Source of the DNA: a gamma proteobacterium symbiont of Bathyaustriella thionipta
GTDB lineage: Bacteria; Pseudomonadota; Gammaproteobacteria; Chromatiales; Chromatiaceae
Direction of reading: 5' to 3'
NCBI GenBank assembly: GCA_025656895.1
Contig: JAHXHF010000242.1
Coordinates: forward strand, 1 to 8,521
DNA: 8,521 nucleotides
The position numbers and the translations under genes are program-made. Below, in pieces: positions 1-6,796 of this stretch. Numbering within the stretch: position 1 is the stretch's first letter; every line of letters begins with the position of its first letter. The notes below the pieces were generated by a model. It was not told where the DNA came from and did no database searches. It was given only the letters and a program-made list of their open reading frames with translations.

Positions 1-8
1 GTGTTCAT
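1..8 (-). CDS. possible 5' end of a minus-strand gene, cut by the window edge
   Basis: On the minus strand an ATG lies at 8-6, preceded by an AAGGG ribosome-binding-like sequence (19-15) at a 6-nt spacing, and by a plausible promoter further upstream (65-37). Only the start codon and five more bases are inside the window (reads M-N-), so no product can be named. It would be co-directional with and downstream of the dciA-like gene. The combination of promoter, ribosome binding site and ATG is the only support, so this is a weak call. Confidence 0.25.
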
Positions 9-36
9 CGTCTACCCTTTATTCAAAAGGATACAC

Positions 37-65
37 CTAATACCTTATGTAATTTCTAGAATCAA
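37..65 (-). promoter_or_regulatory. candidate sigma-70 promoter for the left-edge minus-strand gene
   Basis: Minus strand -35 TTGATT (65-60), 17-bp spacer, -10 TATTAG (42-37). Each hexamer matches the consensus at 4 of 6 positions. Transcription would begin near 30 and reach an AAGGG ribosome binding site and ATG at 8-6. Pattern match only. Confidence 0.35.
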
Positions 66-77
66 GCTGTTTTAAGC

Positions 78-96
78 CCGATTGCCCTAGGCTCGG
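78..96. terminator. imperfect hairpin downstream of dciA, possible weak terminator
   Basis: CCGA (78-81), bulged TT, GCC (84-86), loop CTA, GGC (90-92), TCGG (93-96): two stem blocks, 4 + 3 bp, with a 2-nt bulge. It sits 50 bases past the dciA stop codon when read on the minus strand. There is no T tract on either side, so it does not look like a standard intrinsic terminator. It may only be an RNA structure. Confidence 0.25.
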
Positions 97-108
97 ATCA
101 GTGAGCCA

Positions 109-137
109 TTCAAAAATGAACCTGCAAGTGCTACAAT
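109..137 (+). promoter_or_regulatory. candidate extended -10 promoter pointing into dciA (antisense)
   Basis: Plus strand -35 TTCAAA (109-114, 4/6), 17-bp spacer, -10 TACAAT (132-137, 5/6) preceded by TGC (129-131), giving an extended -10. Predicted start near 144. The transcript would run antisense across the whole dciA-like gene before meeting the first sense gene, the M23 peptidase, about 510 bases downstream. It could therefore be an antisense RNA promoter or a distal promoter of the M23-secA operon. Sequence match only. Confidence 0.45.
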
Positions 138-146
138 GAGCGGGTT

Positions 147-557
147 TTAGTCTTTTTCGTTTTCATCCTGTAGCAGCATGGCAAGCCGCTGCAGGTTAGA
201 ATGCGCGGATTGAGATATAAAACGCTGGCTGTGTTGCTGCATTTTTCTATGAGTGCCTGTCGCTGGAATCGTGCGGCAGACTATATCGGTAATTTGCGGC
301 AGCGAAGATGCCTGCAGTTGTCTGAGTAGATCATGGCTGCGTAATCGCAGCTGACTGCTAACCGTCTGTGAGGGGCACATCAGCACCAGTGTGGAGTCAC
401 GCAGTAATGCATGTGACAGCAGTTGCTTGAAAGGCTGCGGTAATAACTGTCGCAGCTTTTCGGTCAGTGCTTTTTGTTGTGTCGCCTGTTGCATCAGACG
501 TGCCAGGTGGCCGTTTTGATGCGTGACCGCCTTAAATGATTTTGGCTTATTGCTCAT
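147..557 (-). CDS. dciA: DciA/DUF721 family protein, likely replicative helicase loader
   Basis: A 136-residue protein of the DUF721 (DciA) family. DciA proteins bind the replicative helicase DnaB and help load it in the many bacteria that lack DnaC or DnaI. Seen here: a central compact region (about residues 20-100) with the family's look, a helical start with LRQLLP (35-40), a beta segment STLVLMCPS (55-63), and the marker SSQLRLRS (67-74) followed by a Leu-rich helix. The last 35 residues are polar, low in conserved character, and end in an acidic/basic tail. Length is in the usual range for the family. The ATG at 557-555 is the only sensible start but has no clear Shine-Dalgarno sequence. 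It is divergent from the M23-secA-argJ block; in Pseudomonas a DUF721 gene holds the same place beside the M23 gene and secA. Function is inferred from family and synteny. Confidence 0.8.
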   Translation of the reverse strand: MSNKPKSFKAVTHQNGHLARLMQQATQQKALTEKLRQLLPQPFKQLLSHALLRDSTLVLMCPSQTVSSQLRLRSHDLLRQLQASSLPQITDIVCRTIPATGTHRKMQQHSQRFISQSAHSNLQRLAMLLQDENEKD

Positions 558-656
558 AGTTTTGTTACTGCTCAGTGAGTAGCTATTCTGTCAACTGGCT
601 GCCCGGAATAGTGGCAGGCAGAGAGTTTATTAAATTTTTATCGAGGTTCTGTGTAC
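558..656. promoter_or_regulatory. divergent control region between dciA and the M23 gene
   Basis: This 99-base gap holds the 5' ends of two divergent genes. On the plus strand, TTGTTA (562-567), 16-bp spacer, TATTCT (584-589) is a possible promoter for the M23 gene, with 4/6 matches in each box. On the minus strand a perfect -35 box TTGACA occupies 594-589, but no good -10 box lies 16-18 bases downstream, so a dciA promoter is only half supported. A short inverted repeat CTGCC (599-603) / GGCAG (613-617) lies between the boxes and the M23 start. Confidence 0.35.
643..646 (+). promoter_or_regulatory. ribosome binding site bearing on the M23 start choice
   Basis: GAGG at 643-646 is 4 nt from a GTG at 651 and 10 nt from the ATG at 657. 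Neither spacing is ideal. The MNII beginning supports 657; spacing does not settle it. Confidence 0.45.
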
Positions 657-1586
657 ATGAACATCATAATGTTAAACCGCTTTTGCCAGCAAGCAGGCAG
701 TATGGAGTTGTGTTTGCCCAAACTGCTTGCGGGATTTGGCGTTATTGCTGTTTTGTTGGCTGTCGCCGGCTTCTGGGCAGGCAGCCAGTTCAGTAGCACC
801 CGGATCGCTATGGGTTCAGATATTGATGTACATGATTCTCTCAAAGATTTACTGCTGCGTGAGCGGCAGGAGTTGCAAAAGGTTGCCCTGCAGCAGCAGA
901 ATAATCTGAACGCACTGGCTGCACGTATGGGGCGCATGCAGGCAGAATTACAACGCCTGGATGCTCTTGGCGAGCGTCTGGTGGTACAGGGCAAGCTGAG
1001 TGCGGATGAATTTAATTTTTCTGCGCCTGCGGCTATCGGTGGGCCGGATCTGACAACATCTGGCGAGTCTCCCAGTAGTGATTCACTGGTAGCTGATTTG
1101 CAATTATTGAGTAAAAAAATCAGTGACCGGGCACAAAAGCTGACCATGTTGGAAAATGTACTTTTATATGATGAACTGAAAACAGAAATGATTCCAGCGG
1201 GTCGACCGATCAAATCAGGCTGGTTATCTTCCGGATACGGCAAGCGTACCGATCCTTTTACCGGCAAGAAAACCATGCATAAGGGCATTGATTTTGCCAG
1301 TACAAAAGGTACGGATATTATTGCTCTGGCTGCAGGCGTGGTTACCCGGGTAGTGAAAAAACCGGGCTACGGCTTGTTGCTGGAAATTCATCACGGTGGT
1401 GGTTACAGCACCCGTTATGGTCATAATGCGCTGGTTCTTGTCAGCGAGGGTGATGTGGTGAAAAAAGGCCAGGTGGTTGCATCTATGGGGTCCACTGGAC
1501 GTTCAACCGGGCCACATGTGCACCTCGAAGTATTGCATGATGGAAAAATCGTCAATCCCAGCCGCTTCGTGGCCTCCAAAGACTGA
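657..1586 (+). CDS. membrane-anchored M23 family metallopeptidase (LytM/NlpD type)
   Basis: A 309-residue zinc metallopeptidase of the M23 family, which cut peptide cross-links in peptidoglycan or act as activators of amidases. A single hydrophobic segment (about residues 21-42, LPKLLAGF onward) should anchor it in the inner membrane with the rest in the periplasm. Residues about 60-115 and 143-172 are likely coiled coil. The C-terminal catalytic domain (about 180-305) has HKGID (H208, D212), YGH (H256) and HVH (H287, H289), matching zinc ligands and catalytic histidines of active LytM-type enzymes, so it appears catalytically competent. The ATG at 657 gives the N-terminus MNII, which is common for this neighbourhood's M23 proteins; a GTG at 651 is 4 nt from the GAGG at 643-646 and would add two residues. 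It occupies the position before secA that secM holds in E. coli. Substrate is unknown. Confidence 0.88.
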   Translation: MNIIMLNRFCQQAGSMELCLPKLLAGFGVIAVLLAVAGFWAGSQFSSTRIAMGSDIDVHDSLKDLLLRERQELQKVALQQQNNLNALAARMGRMQAELQRLDALGERLVVQGKLSADEFNFSAPAAIGGPDLTTSGESPSSDSLVADLQLLSKKISDRAQKLTMLENVLLYDELKTEMIPAGRPIKSGWLSSGYGKRTDPFTGKKTMHKGIDFASTKGTDIIALAAGVVTRVVKKPGYGLLLEIHHGGGYSTRYGHNALVLVSEGDVVKKGQVVASMGSTGRSTGPHVHLEVLHDGKIVNPSRFVASKD

Positions 1587-1633
1587 ATTCCGCTACGAGC
1601 ACAGAACCCCGCATGTTGTACTTATCCTGCCTG

Positions 1634-1649
1634 TGACGGCTATACGTCA
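1634..1649 (+). other. short inverted repeat in the secA leader
   Basis: TGACG (1634-1638), 6-nt loop, CGTCA (1645-1649): a perfect 5-bp stem in the 103-base gap between the M23 gene and secA. A T-rich stretch (1657-1664) follows after 7 bases. It is too short and the tract too far off to call a terminator; it could be a weak attenuator or mRNA structure. A loose promoter-like TTGTAC (1616-1621) is also present without a convincing -10. Confidence 0.25.
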
Positions 1650-1689
1650 GCATAAATTCTTTTTAACCTAACTGAATGTTATTAGCACC

Positions 1690-4437
1690 ATGATTGGAAA
1701 AATTGTCCGTAAGATTGTCGGTAGCCGCAATGATCGTGTGGTGAAGAAATTATTCAAGAAGGTTGAGCAAATCAACGCACTTGAAGCAGAGATGGAAGCA
1801 CTTTCAGATGAAGAACTGCGAGCCAGAACCTCTGATTTTAGAGAGCGACTGCAACAGGGCGAGTCACTGGATGCTTTGTTACCCGAGGCCTTTGCTACGG
1901 TAAGAGAGGCCGGTCGCCGGGTTCTTAAAATGCGTCATTTTGATGTGCAGATGGTCGGTGGCATGGTGCTGCATGAAGGCCGTATTGCAGAAATGCGCAC
2001 CGGTGAGGGTAAAACCCTGGTAGCTACTCTGGCAGCCTATCTGAACGCGCTGCCTGGAAAGGGCGTACATGTGGTCACTGTGAATGATTATCTGGCACAG
2101 CGTGACGCAGCCTGGATGGGGCAGTTATACGGTTTTCTGGGTATGAGTACCGGTGTAATTATCGGCGGACTGGAACCTCAACAGCGTCAGCAGGCATACG
2201 CGGCCGATATCACTTACGGCACCAATAATGAATTCGGCTTTGATTATCTGCGTGACAATATGGCGTTTACCGCAGAGCAGCGTTTTCAGCGTAAACCCTT
2301 CTTTGCCATCGTCGATGAGGTGGATTCCATTCTTATTGATGAGGCCAGAACACCGCTGATTATTTCCGGTCCCACCGATGACAGTACTGAACTCTATCAG
2401 CAAATTAATCGTATCATTCCGGAACTGGAGAAGCAGGACGTACCGGAAGAGGAAGAGAAGGAAGCGGATCAGTTTCCGGGTGATTATCGTATTGACGAAA
2501 AGGCCAAGCAGGTTTTTCTATCGGAAGCCGGACACGAAAAAATTGAATTTTTGTTAACTCGTGAAGGCATTCTGCAGGAAGGCAGCAGTCTTTACGACAG
2601 CGCTAATATTGCACTGATGCATCATGTGAACTCGGCTTTGCGGGCGCATACGCTGTTTCAGCGTGATGTGGATTACATTGTCAAAGATAATGAAATTGTC
2701 ATTGTGGATGAGTTTACCGGCCGTACCATGCCCGGCCGACGCTGGTCGGAAGGATTGCATCAGGCGGTAGAGGCGCGTGAAGGCGTGCCTATTCAGAACG
2801 AAAACCAGACGCTGGCTTCTATCACTTTTCAGAACTATTTCCGCTTGTATGAAAAGTTGTCCGGTATGACCGGTACGGCCGATACCGAAGCATTTGAGTT
2901 CCAGCAGATTTACGGACTGGAAGTGATCGTGATTCCCACCAATCGGGAAATGACGCGTGATGATATGGGTGATCTGGTGTATCTCACTGCCGAAGAAAAA
3001 TTTGATGCGGTCACTGAAGATATTCGCGATTGCATAGCAAGAGGGCAGCCGGTTCTGGTGGGCACGGCTTCCATTGAAACCTCGGAAATCATCTCCGCAA
3101 AACTGCAAAAAGCAGGCATAGAGCACAAAGTGCTGAATGCCAAGCACCATGAACAGGAAGCGCATATTATTGCGCAGGCCGGGCGTTCCGGTTCGGTAAC
3201 CATCGCAACCAATATGGCCGGGCGTGGTACTGATATTGTGTTGGGCGGAAGTCTGGAAGCCGAACTGGCTGCGTTGCCTGAAGATATAAATGATGCCGAC
3301 AGACAGCAGATAAAGCAGGACTGGGAAAAAAGGCATGAGGCCGTTCTGGAAGCTGGTGGTTTGCATGTAATCGGTACCGAAAGGCATGAATCACGGCGGG
3401 TGGATAACCAGTTACGTGGTCGTTCCGGAAGACAGGGTGATGCTGGCTCAACCCGCTTTTATTTGTCCTTGCAGGACAGCCTGATGCGTATCTTTGCATC
3501 GGATCGGGTCTCCTCCATTATGCAAAAGCTGGGTATGCAGGAAGGTGAAGCCATTGAGCACCCGTGGGTGACAAGAGCCATTGAGAATGCCCAGAAAAAA
3601 GTGGAAGGCCGAAATTTCGATATTCGTAAACAATTGCTTGAATATGATGATGTGGCCAACGATCAGCGCAAGGTGATCTACGAGCAACGCAACGATCTGA
3701 TGGAAACCGAAGATGTTTCCGAAATCGTTGCAGCCATGCGGCATGATGTGGTCAATGCACTGATCGATCTTTATGTTCCACCGCAAAGTATTGAAGAACA
3801 ATGGGATATAGACGGACTGTCCAGCGCGCTGGAGAATGAATTTGGCGGTCAATGGCCGATAGCCGAATGGCTGCAACAGGATAAATCCCTGCATGAAGAA
3901 AGTCTGCGGGAAAAAATATTACAGATTCTGAAAGATACCTATGCCGAGAAAGAAAGTCTGGCCGGTAGTGAGGTATTGCGTCATTTTGAAAAAGCGGTGC
4001 TACTGCAAACGCTGGATTCTCATTGGAAAGAGCACCTGGCGGCCATGGATTATTTGCGCCAGGGCATTGGCCTGCGTGGCTATGCGCAAAAAAACCCCAA
4101 GCAGGAATACAAGCGCGAAGCCTTTGCCATGTTTTCCAGTTTGCTGGATAACGTAAAGAATGAAGTCATTTCGGTGCTTTCCAAGGTGCCGGTACAGGCC
4201 GAGTCGGATGTGGCAGCCGTTGAACAGCAACAACAGCCCAGCAGTGACTTTCAGTTCATGCATGAAGAATTCCAGGGGCTGGAGGAAGAAGTTCAGGCCA
4301 TGCCCGCAGAAGATGCTATGCCGGAACAGAAAAAAGGCGAGACTTTTGTACGTGAACAACGCAAAGTCGGTCGCAATGAGCCTTGTCCTTGCGGCTCGGG
4401 GAAAAAATACAAGCAGTGCCACGGCAAACTGCAGTAG
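1690..4437 (+). CDS. secA: SecA, preprotein translocase ATPase subunit
   Basis: SecA is the ATPase motor that pushes unfolded preproteins through the SecYEG channel in the inner membrane. The 915-residue protein is complete (E. coli has 901). Seen in order: N-terminus with GSRNDR as in E. coli; Walker A MRTGEGKT (102-109); VNDYLAQRD (131-139); Walker B region VDEVDSILIDEARTPL (208-223) with D209 and E210; the preprotein cross-linking region; HHVNSALRAH; the second helicase-like domain with TNMAGRGTDIVLGG and QLRGRSGRQGD; the scaffold and wing with AMDYLRQGI; a variable acidic, Gln-rich linker; and a C-terminal zinc-binding tail with C899, C901, C910 and H911, which in E. coli SecA binds SecB. 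An acidic run (EEEEKE, near 253-258) is a small variation. The ATG at 1690 aligns with the E. coli start but has no recognisable Shine-Dalgarno sequence. Probably transcribed with the argJ and Nudix genes. Confidence 0.98.
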   Translation: MIGKIVRKIVGSRNDRVVKKLFKKVEQINALEAEMEALSDEELRARTSDFRERLQQGESLDALLPEAFATVREAGRRVLKMRHFDVQMVGGMVLHEGRIAEMRTGEGKTLVATLAAYLNALPGKGVHVVTVNDYLAQRDAAWMGQLYGFLGMSTGVIIGGLEPQQRQQAYAADITYGTNNEFGFDYLRDNMAFTAEQRFQRKPFFAIVDEVDSILIDEARTPLIISGPTDDSTELYQQINRIIPELEKQDVPEEEEKEADQFPGDYRIDEKAKQVFLSEAGHEKIEFLLTREGILQEGSSLYDSANIALMHHVNSALRAHTLFQRDVDYIVKDNEIVIVDEFTGRTMPGRRWSEGLHQAVEAREGVPIQNENQTLASITFQNYFRLYEKLSGMTGTADTEAFEFQQIYGLEVIVIPTNREMTRDDMGDLVYLTAEEKFDAVTEDIRDCIARGQPVLVGTASIETSEIISAKLQKAGIEHKVLNAKHHEQEAHIIAQAGRSGSVTIATNMAGRGTDIVLGGSLEAELAALPEDINDADRQQIKQDWEKRHEAVLEAGGLHVIGTERHESRRVDNQLRGRSGRQGDAGSTRFYLSLQDSLMRIFASDRVSSIMQKLGMQEGEAIEHPWVTRAIENAQKKVEGRNFDIRKQLLEYDDVANDQRKVIYEQRNDLMETEDVSEIVAAMRHDVVNALIDLYVPPQSIEEQWDIDGLSSALENEFGGQWPIAEWLQQDKSLHEESLREKILQILKDTYAEKESLAGSEVLRHFEKAVLLQTLDSHWKEHLAAMDYLRQGIGLRGYAQKNPKQEYKREAFAMFSSLLDNVKNEVISVLSKVPVQAESDVAAVEQQQQPSSDFQFMHEEFQGLEEEVQAMPAEDAMPEQKKGETFVREQRKVGRNEPCPCGSGKKYKQCHGKLQ

Positions 4438-4467
4438 TTATTTATCTGCGACAGAAGCAGGGCTATC

Positions 4468-5670
4468 ATGCTAAATAATGACATTCTGCCTATTGACGGT
4501 ATACGGCTGTCATCGGTAGCGGCCGGTATTCGCTATAGTGGTCGTAATGACCTGCTGCTCATCGAACTGGCGCAAGACACCCGGGTAGCGGCTGTATTTA
4601 CCCGCAATGCCTTTTGCGCCGCTCCTGTGGTACTGGCAAGAAAGCATCTGCATAAGATGCCTGCGCGTTATTTACTGATCAATTCGGGCAATGCCAATGC
4701 GGGTACAGGCCAGCGCGGCCTGCAGGATGCCTTGAGCTGTTGCGATGCGGTGGCGCAGGTGGCGGGCATACAAAGCCAAGCGGTGCTGCCTTTTTCGACC
4801 GGTGTGATTGGCGAATACTTACCGCTGAAACGCATTACCGGCCGTATTCCCCAGCTCTTTGATGGCTTGCAGGCGGATGCCTGGCAGGATGCCGCGCACA
4901 CCATTATGACAACCGATAGCGTGGCAAAATGTCATTCTATGGAAGTGGATTGTGACGGGCATATCATCAGAATTACCGGTATGGCCAAAGGTTCCGGCAT
5001 GATCTGTCCGAATATGGCCACCATGCTGGCTTATATCGCCACCGATGCCCGCATAGAGCAAAACTTGCTGAATGAATGCCTGCAATCAGCCGTGGCGGAC
5101 AGTTTCAACAGTATTACGGTGGATGGTGATACTTCAACCAACGACGCCTGTGTGCTGATGGCCAGCGGCCAGAGTAGTGCGCCTTTAATCAGTAAAAAAG
5201 ATTCGACATATGAAAGCTTCCATGCGGGTGTTCGCGCTATAGCTCAGCAACTGGCGCGTGACATTATTATGGATGCGGAAGGTGCTACCAAACTGATCGA
5301 GATCAAAATCGAACAGGCAGCCGATAACGCAGAAGCCCGGGCTGTCGCCTACACAATCGCGCATTCACCATTGGTGAAAACAGCCATGTTTGCTTCTGAT
5401 CCCAACTGGGGGCGTATTCTGGCTGCCGTGGGCCGGGCTCCGGTGCATGATCTGGATGTTGAACAGGTCGATATGTGGCTGGGGGATGTGCAAATTGTTA
5501 AAGGCGGGGAAAAAGCCTCTCAATATGAAGAAACGCAAGGTCAGCAGGCCATGAGTGGTCGTGAAATAAAAATCAGGGTTAGGCTGGGGCGTGGACAGGC
5601 GGAAAGTTGTATCTTGAGCAGTGATTTATCCTACGATTACGTCAAAATCAATGCGGAATATCGCACCTGA
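4468..5670 (+). CDS. argJ: ArgJ, bifunctional glutamate N-acetyltransferase / amino-acid acetyltransferase
   Basis: ArgJ moves the acetyl group from N-acetylornithine to glutamate, giving ornithine and regenerating N-acetylglutamate (cyclic route of arginine synthesis); bifunctional forms also use acetyl-CoA. The 400-residue length is normal. The precursor cleaves itself into two subunits just before a threonine: here the motif KGSGMICPNMATML (174-187) puts the cut between A184 and T185, the new N-terminal nucleophile. STGVIGE (110-116) supplies the oxyanion-hole Thr-Gly (T111, G112). DGDTSTND (219-226) and the C-terminal SYDYVKINAEYRT are family signatures, and the end is intact. The ATG at 4468 has a CAGGG ribosome-binding-like sequence five bases upstream. 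It begins 30 bases after secA stops and ends 5 bases before the Nudix start, so it is probably part of one operon. Whether the acetyl-CoA activity is present cannot be read from sequence. Confidence 0.96.
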   Translation: MLNNDILPIDGIRLSSVAAGIRYSGRNDLLLIELAQDTRVAAVFTRNAFCAAPVVLARKHLHKMPARYLLINSGNANAGTGQRGLQDALSCCDAVAQVAGIQSQAVLPFSTGVIGEYLPLKRITGRIPQLFDGLQADAWQDAAHTIMTTDSVAKCHSMEVDCDGHIIRITGMAKGSGMICPNMATMLAYIATDARIEQNLLNECLQSAVADSFNSITVDGDTSTNDACVLMASGQSSAPLISKKDSTYESFHAGVRAIAQQLARDIIMDAEGATKLIEIKIEQAADNAEARAVAYTIAHSPLVKTAMFASDPNWGRILAAVGRAPVHDLDVEQVDMWLGDVQIVKGGEKASQYEETQGQQAMSGREIKIRVRLGRGQAESCILSSDLSYDYVKINAEYRT

Positions 5671-5675
5671 ATGGA

Positions 5676-6629
5676 TTGAAAACAGATTTGACAGGCTCGA
5701 TTGAGGTAGCGGTTGCTCTTATTATAAAAGACAATCGGGTACTGCTGACGCAGCGAGCCGAAAACAGCCATCAGGGCGGTCTGTGGGAATTCCCCGGGGG
5801 TAAGCTGGAAGCCGGTGAAACGCCTCCGCAAGCACTGATTCGGGAATGTCTGGAAGAGCTTGGCATCCACATCAGTCGCTACCGCTCACTATTGCGCATC
5901 CGGCATCAATATGGCGGCATGGAAGTGTTTCTGCATGTCTTCAGAGTGGATGCCTATACAGGTACTGCGCAAGGTATGGAGCAGCAACCATTGCAATGGG
6001 TGGAAATAGAACAGATAAAAGACTGGCCCTTACCGGCTGCAGATGCGCCCATCCTGAAATATCTGCAACTGCCCGATGTGGTTGTTATTACACCGGACTG
6101 TGAAGGTGAGCCAACAAAACTGCTCTCAGGTATGGAAAAAACTTTGCAGAGTGGTTATTCCTGTGTTTATTTGCGCCAGCCGCAATTGCCCGGGGATCAA
6201 TATGTAACACTGGCGCAGCAGGCTTATGCCTTATGTCAAAATTATTCGGCGCAATTAATACTGTGTGTGGATGTAGAGCAAATGGCGGATTTCCCTGATG
6301 CAGGCCTGCATCTGACAGCCCGTCAGTTGATGGCCATGAAAAAGCGTCCAGTCAGTTCACAGATTATGCTGTCTGCCTCTTGCCATAATGCTGAAGAATT
6401 ACAGCAGGCGCAGAATACAGGAGTGGACTGGGCGCTGCTTTCGCCGCTAAAGGCTACTCGCAGTCATCCGCAGGCGGTTGCAATGGGCTGGCAAAAATTC
6501 AGTAAATTGGTAGATGGCGCGACTATACCGGTTTTCGCGCTGGGTGGTTTAAGCCCGCAGGATTTACCAAATGCACAGAAAAATGCTGCTTATGGACTGG
6601 CGGGTATCAGTGGGTTTTGGCAGACGTGA
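5676..6629 (+). CDS. Nudix hydrolase (MutT type) fused to a ThiE-like domain
   Basis: A 317-residue two-domain protein. Residues 8-130 form a Nudix domain related to MutT, which hydrolyses oxidised nucleotides such as 8-oxo-dGTP; WEFPGGK (37-43) and a complete Nudix box G42-x5-E48-x7-R56-E57-C58-x-E60-E61-x-G63-I64 are present. Residues about 134-317 resemble thiamine-phosphate synthase (ThiE/TenI): VVITPD (136-141), YLRQPQL (165-171), LLSPLKATRSHP (254-265), VFALGG (286-291) and GLAGISGFW (307-315). Several usual ThiE features are altered, so true thiamine-phosphate synthase activity is doubtful. Such fusions are known next to secA/argJ in Pseudomonas-like genomes. No ATG fits: the frame opens with TTG at 5676, or another TTG at 5688, five or seventeen bases past the argJ stop, without a clear Shine-Dalgarno sequence, so translation is probably coupled to argJ. 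The ligand of the second domain is unknown. Confidence 0.9.
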   Translation: MKTDLTGSIEVAVALIIKDNRVLLTQRAENSHQGGLWEFPGGKLEAGETPPQALIRECLEELGIHISRYRSLLRIRHQYGGMEVFLHVFRVDAYTGTAQGMEQQPLQWVEIEQIKDWPLPAADAPILKYLQLPDVVVITPDCEGEPTKLLSGMEKTLQSGYSCVYLRQPQLPGDQYVTLAQQAYALCQNYSAQLILCVDVEQMADFPDAGLHLTARQLMAMKKRPVSSQIMLSASCHNAEELQQAQNTGVDWALLSPLKATRSHPQAVAMGWQKFSKLVDGATIPVFALGGLSPQDLPNAQKNAAYGLAGISGFWQT

Positions 6630-6735
6630 TGTTTTTTCAGTCATTGGCATAGCGACAGACAGGCGATCTATGGGGTCTCTGGTCAGAAAGATGAAACCAC
6701 TGGTCCTATTCGATTCGATGTATAGATAAAATTAC

Positions 6736-6764
6736 TTCATGCTGACAAGCAGGGCTGCTACACT
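6736..6764 (+). promoter_or_regulatory. candidate extended -10 promoter of the pilin gene
   Basis: The -10 box TACACT (6759-6764) is preceded by TGC (6756-6758), an extended -10. At 17 bp upstream the -35 region reads TTCATG (6736-6741), only 3/6, but an AT-rich stretch (6719-6735) lies just above it. Predicted start near 6771 gives a 5' leader of about 26 bases. The 167-base gap before the pilin gene (6630-6796) holds no gene. No convincing sigma-54 site (GG-N10-GC) was seen, although pilin genes in Pseudomonas often use one. Confidence 0.45.
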
Positions 6765-6784
6765 CATTTTTTAGTTACGATGGC

Positions 6785-6789
6785 GAGGA
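6785..6789 (+). promoter_or_regulatory. ribosome binding site of the pilin gene
   Basis: GAGGA at 6785-6789, 7 bases before the ATG at 6797. It is the best Shine-Dalgarno sequence in the window and fixes the pilin start. It lies inside a five-codon frame, ATG at 6780 to TAA at 6795-6797, whose stop overlaps the pilin ATG as TAATG. Confidence 0.75.
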
Positions 6790-6796
6790 AAAAATA

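Noticed and set aside
638..1288. Minus-strand open frame (216 codons) opposite the M23 gene
   Set aside because: Ser/Arg/Cys-rich translation with no domain, opposite a gene with intact catalytic motifs. Shadow frame.
1587..1689. secM-like arrest peptide upstream of secA
   Set aside because: The gap is too short for a secM gene, and no frame carries an arrest-like motif.
2554..3387. Long minus-strand open frame (277 codons) opposite secA
   Set aside because: It lies wholly within the secA coding sequence, which is conserved end to end, and its translation shows no family features. It is a shadow of secA codon use.
3448..4422. Minus-strand open frames opposite the 3' half of secA (148 and 140 codons)
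   Set aside because: Both overlap conserved secA sequence and show no recognisable protein features.
5676..6629. Two separate genes (mutT and thiE) instead of a fusion
   Set aside because: The frame is continuous through the domain boundary near residue 132, with no stop or new ribosome binding site, and such fusions are known.
6645..6665. Sigma-54 promoter for the pilin gene (TTGGCATAG...)
   Set aside because: Ten bases after the GG the sequence is GA, not GC, and no other GG-N10-GC site with the right flanks was seen. The extended -10 nearer the gene fits better.
6650..6720. Direct repeats (CTGGTC twice, GACAGACAGG resembling GACAAGCAGG, ATTCG twice) before the pilin gene
   Set aside because: Short, imperfect and irregularly spaced; consistent with chance in non-coding DNA.
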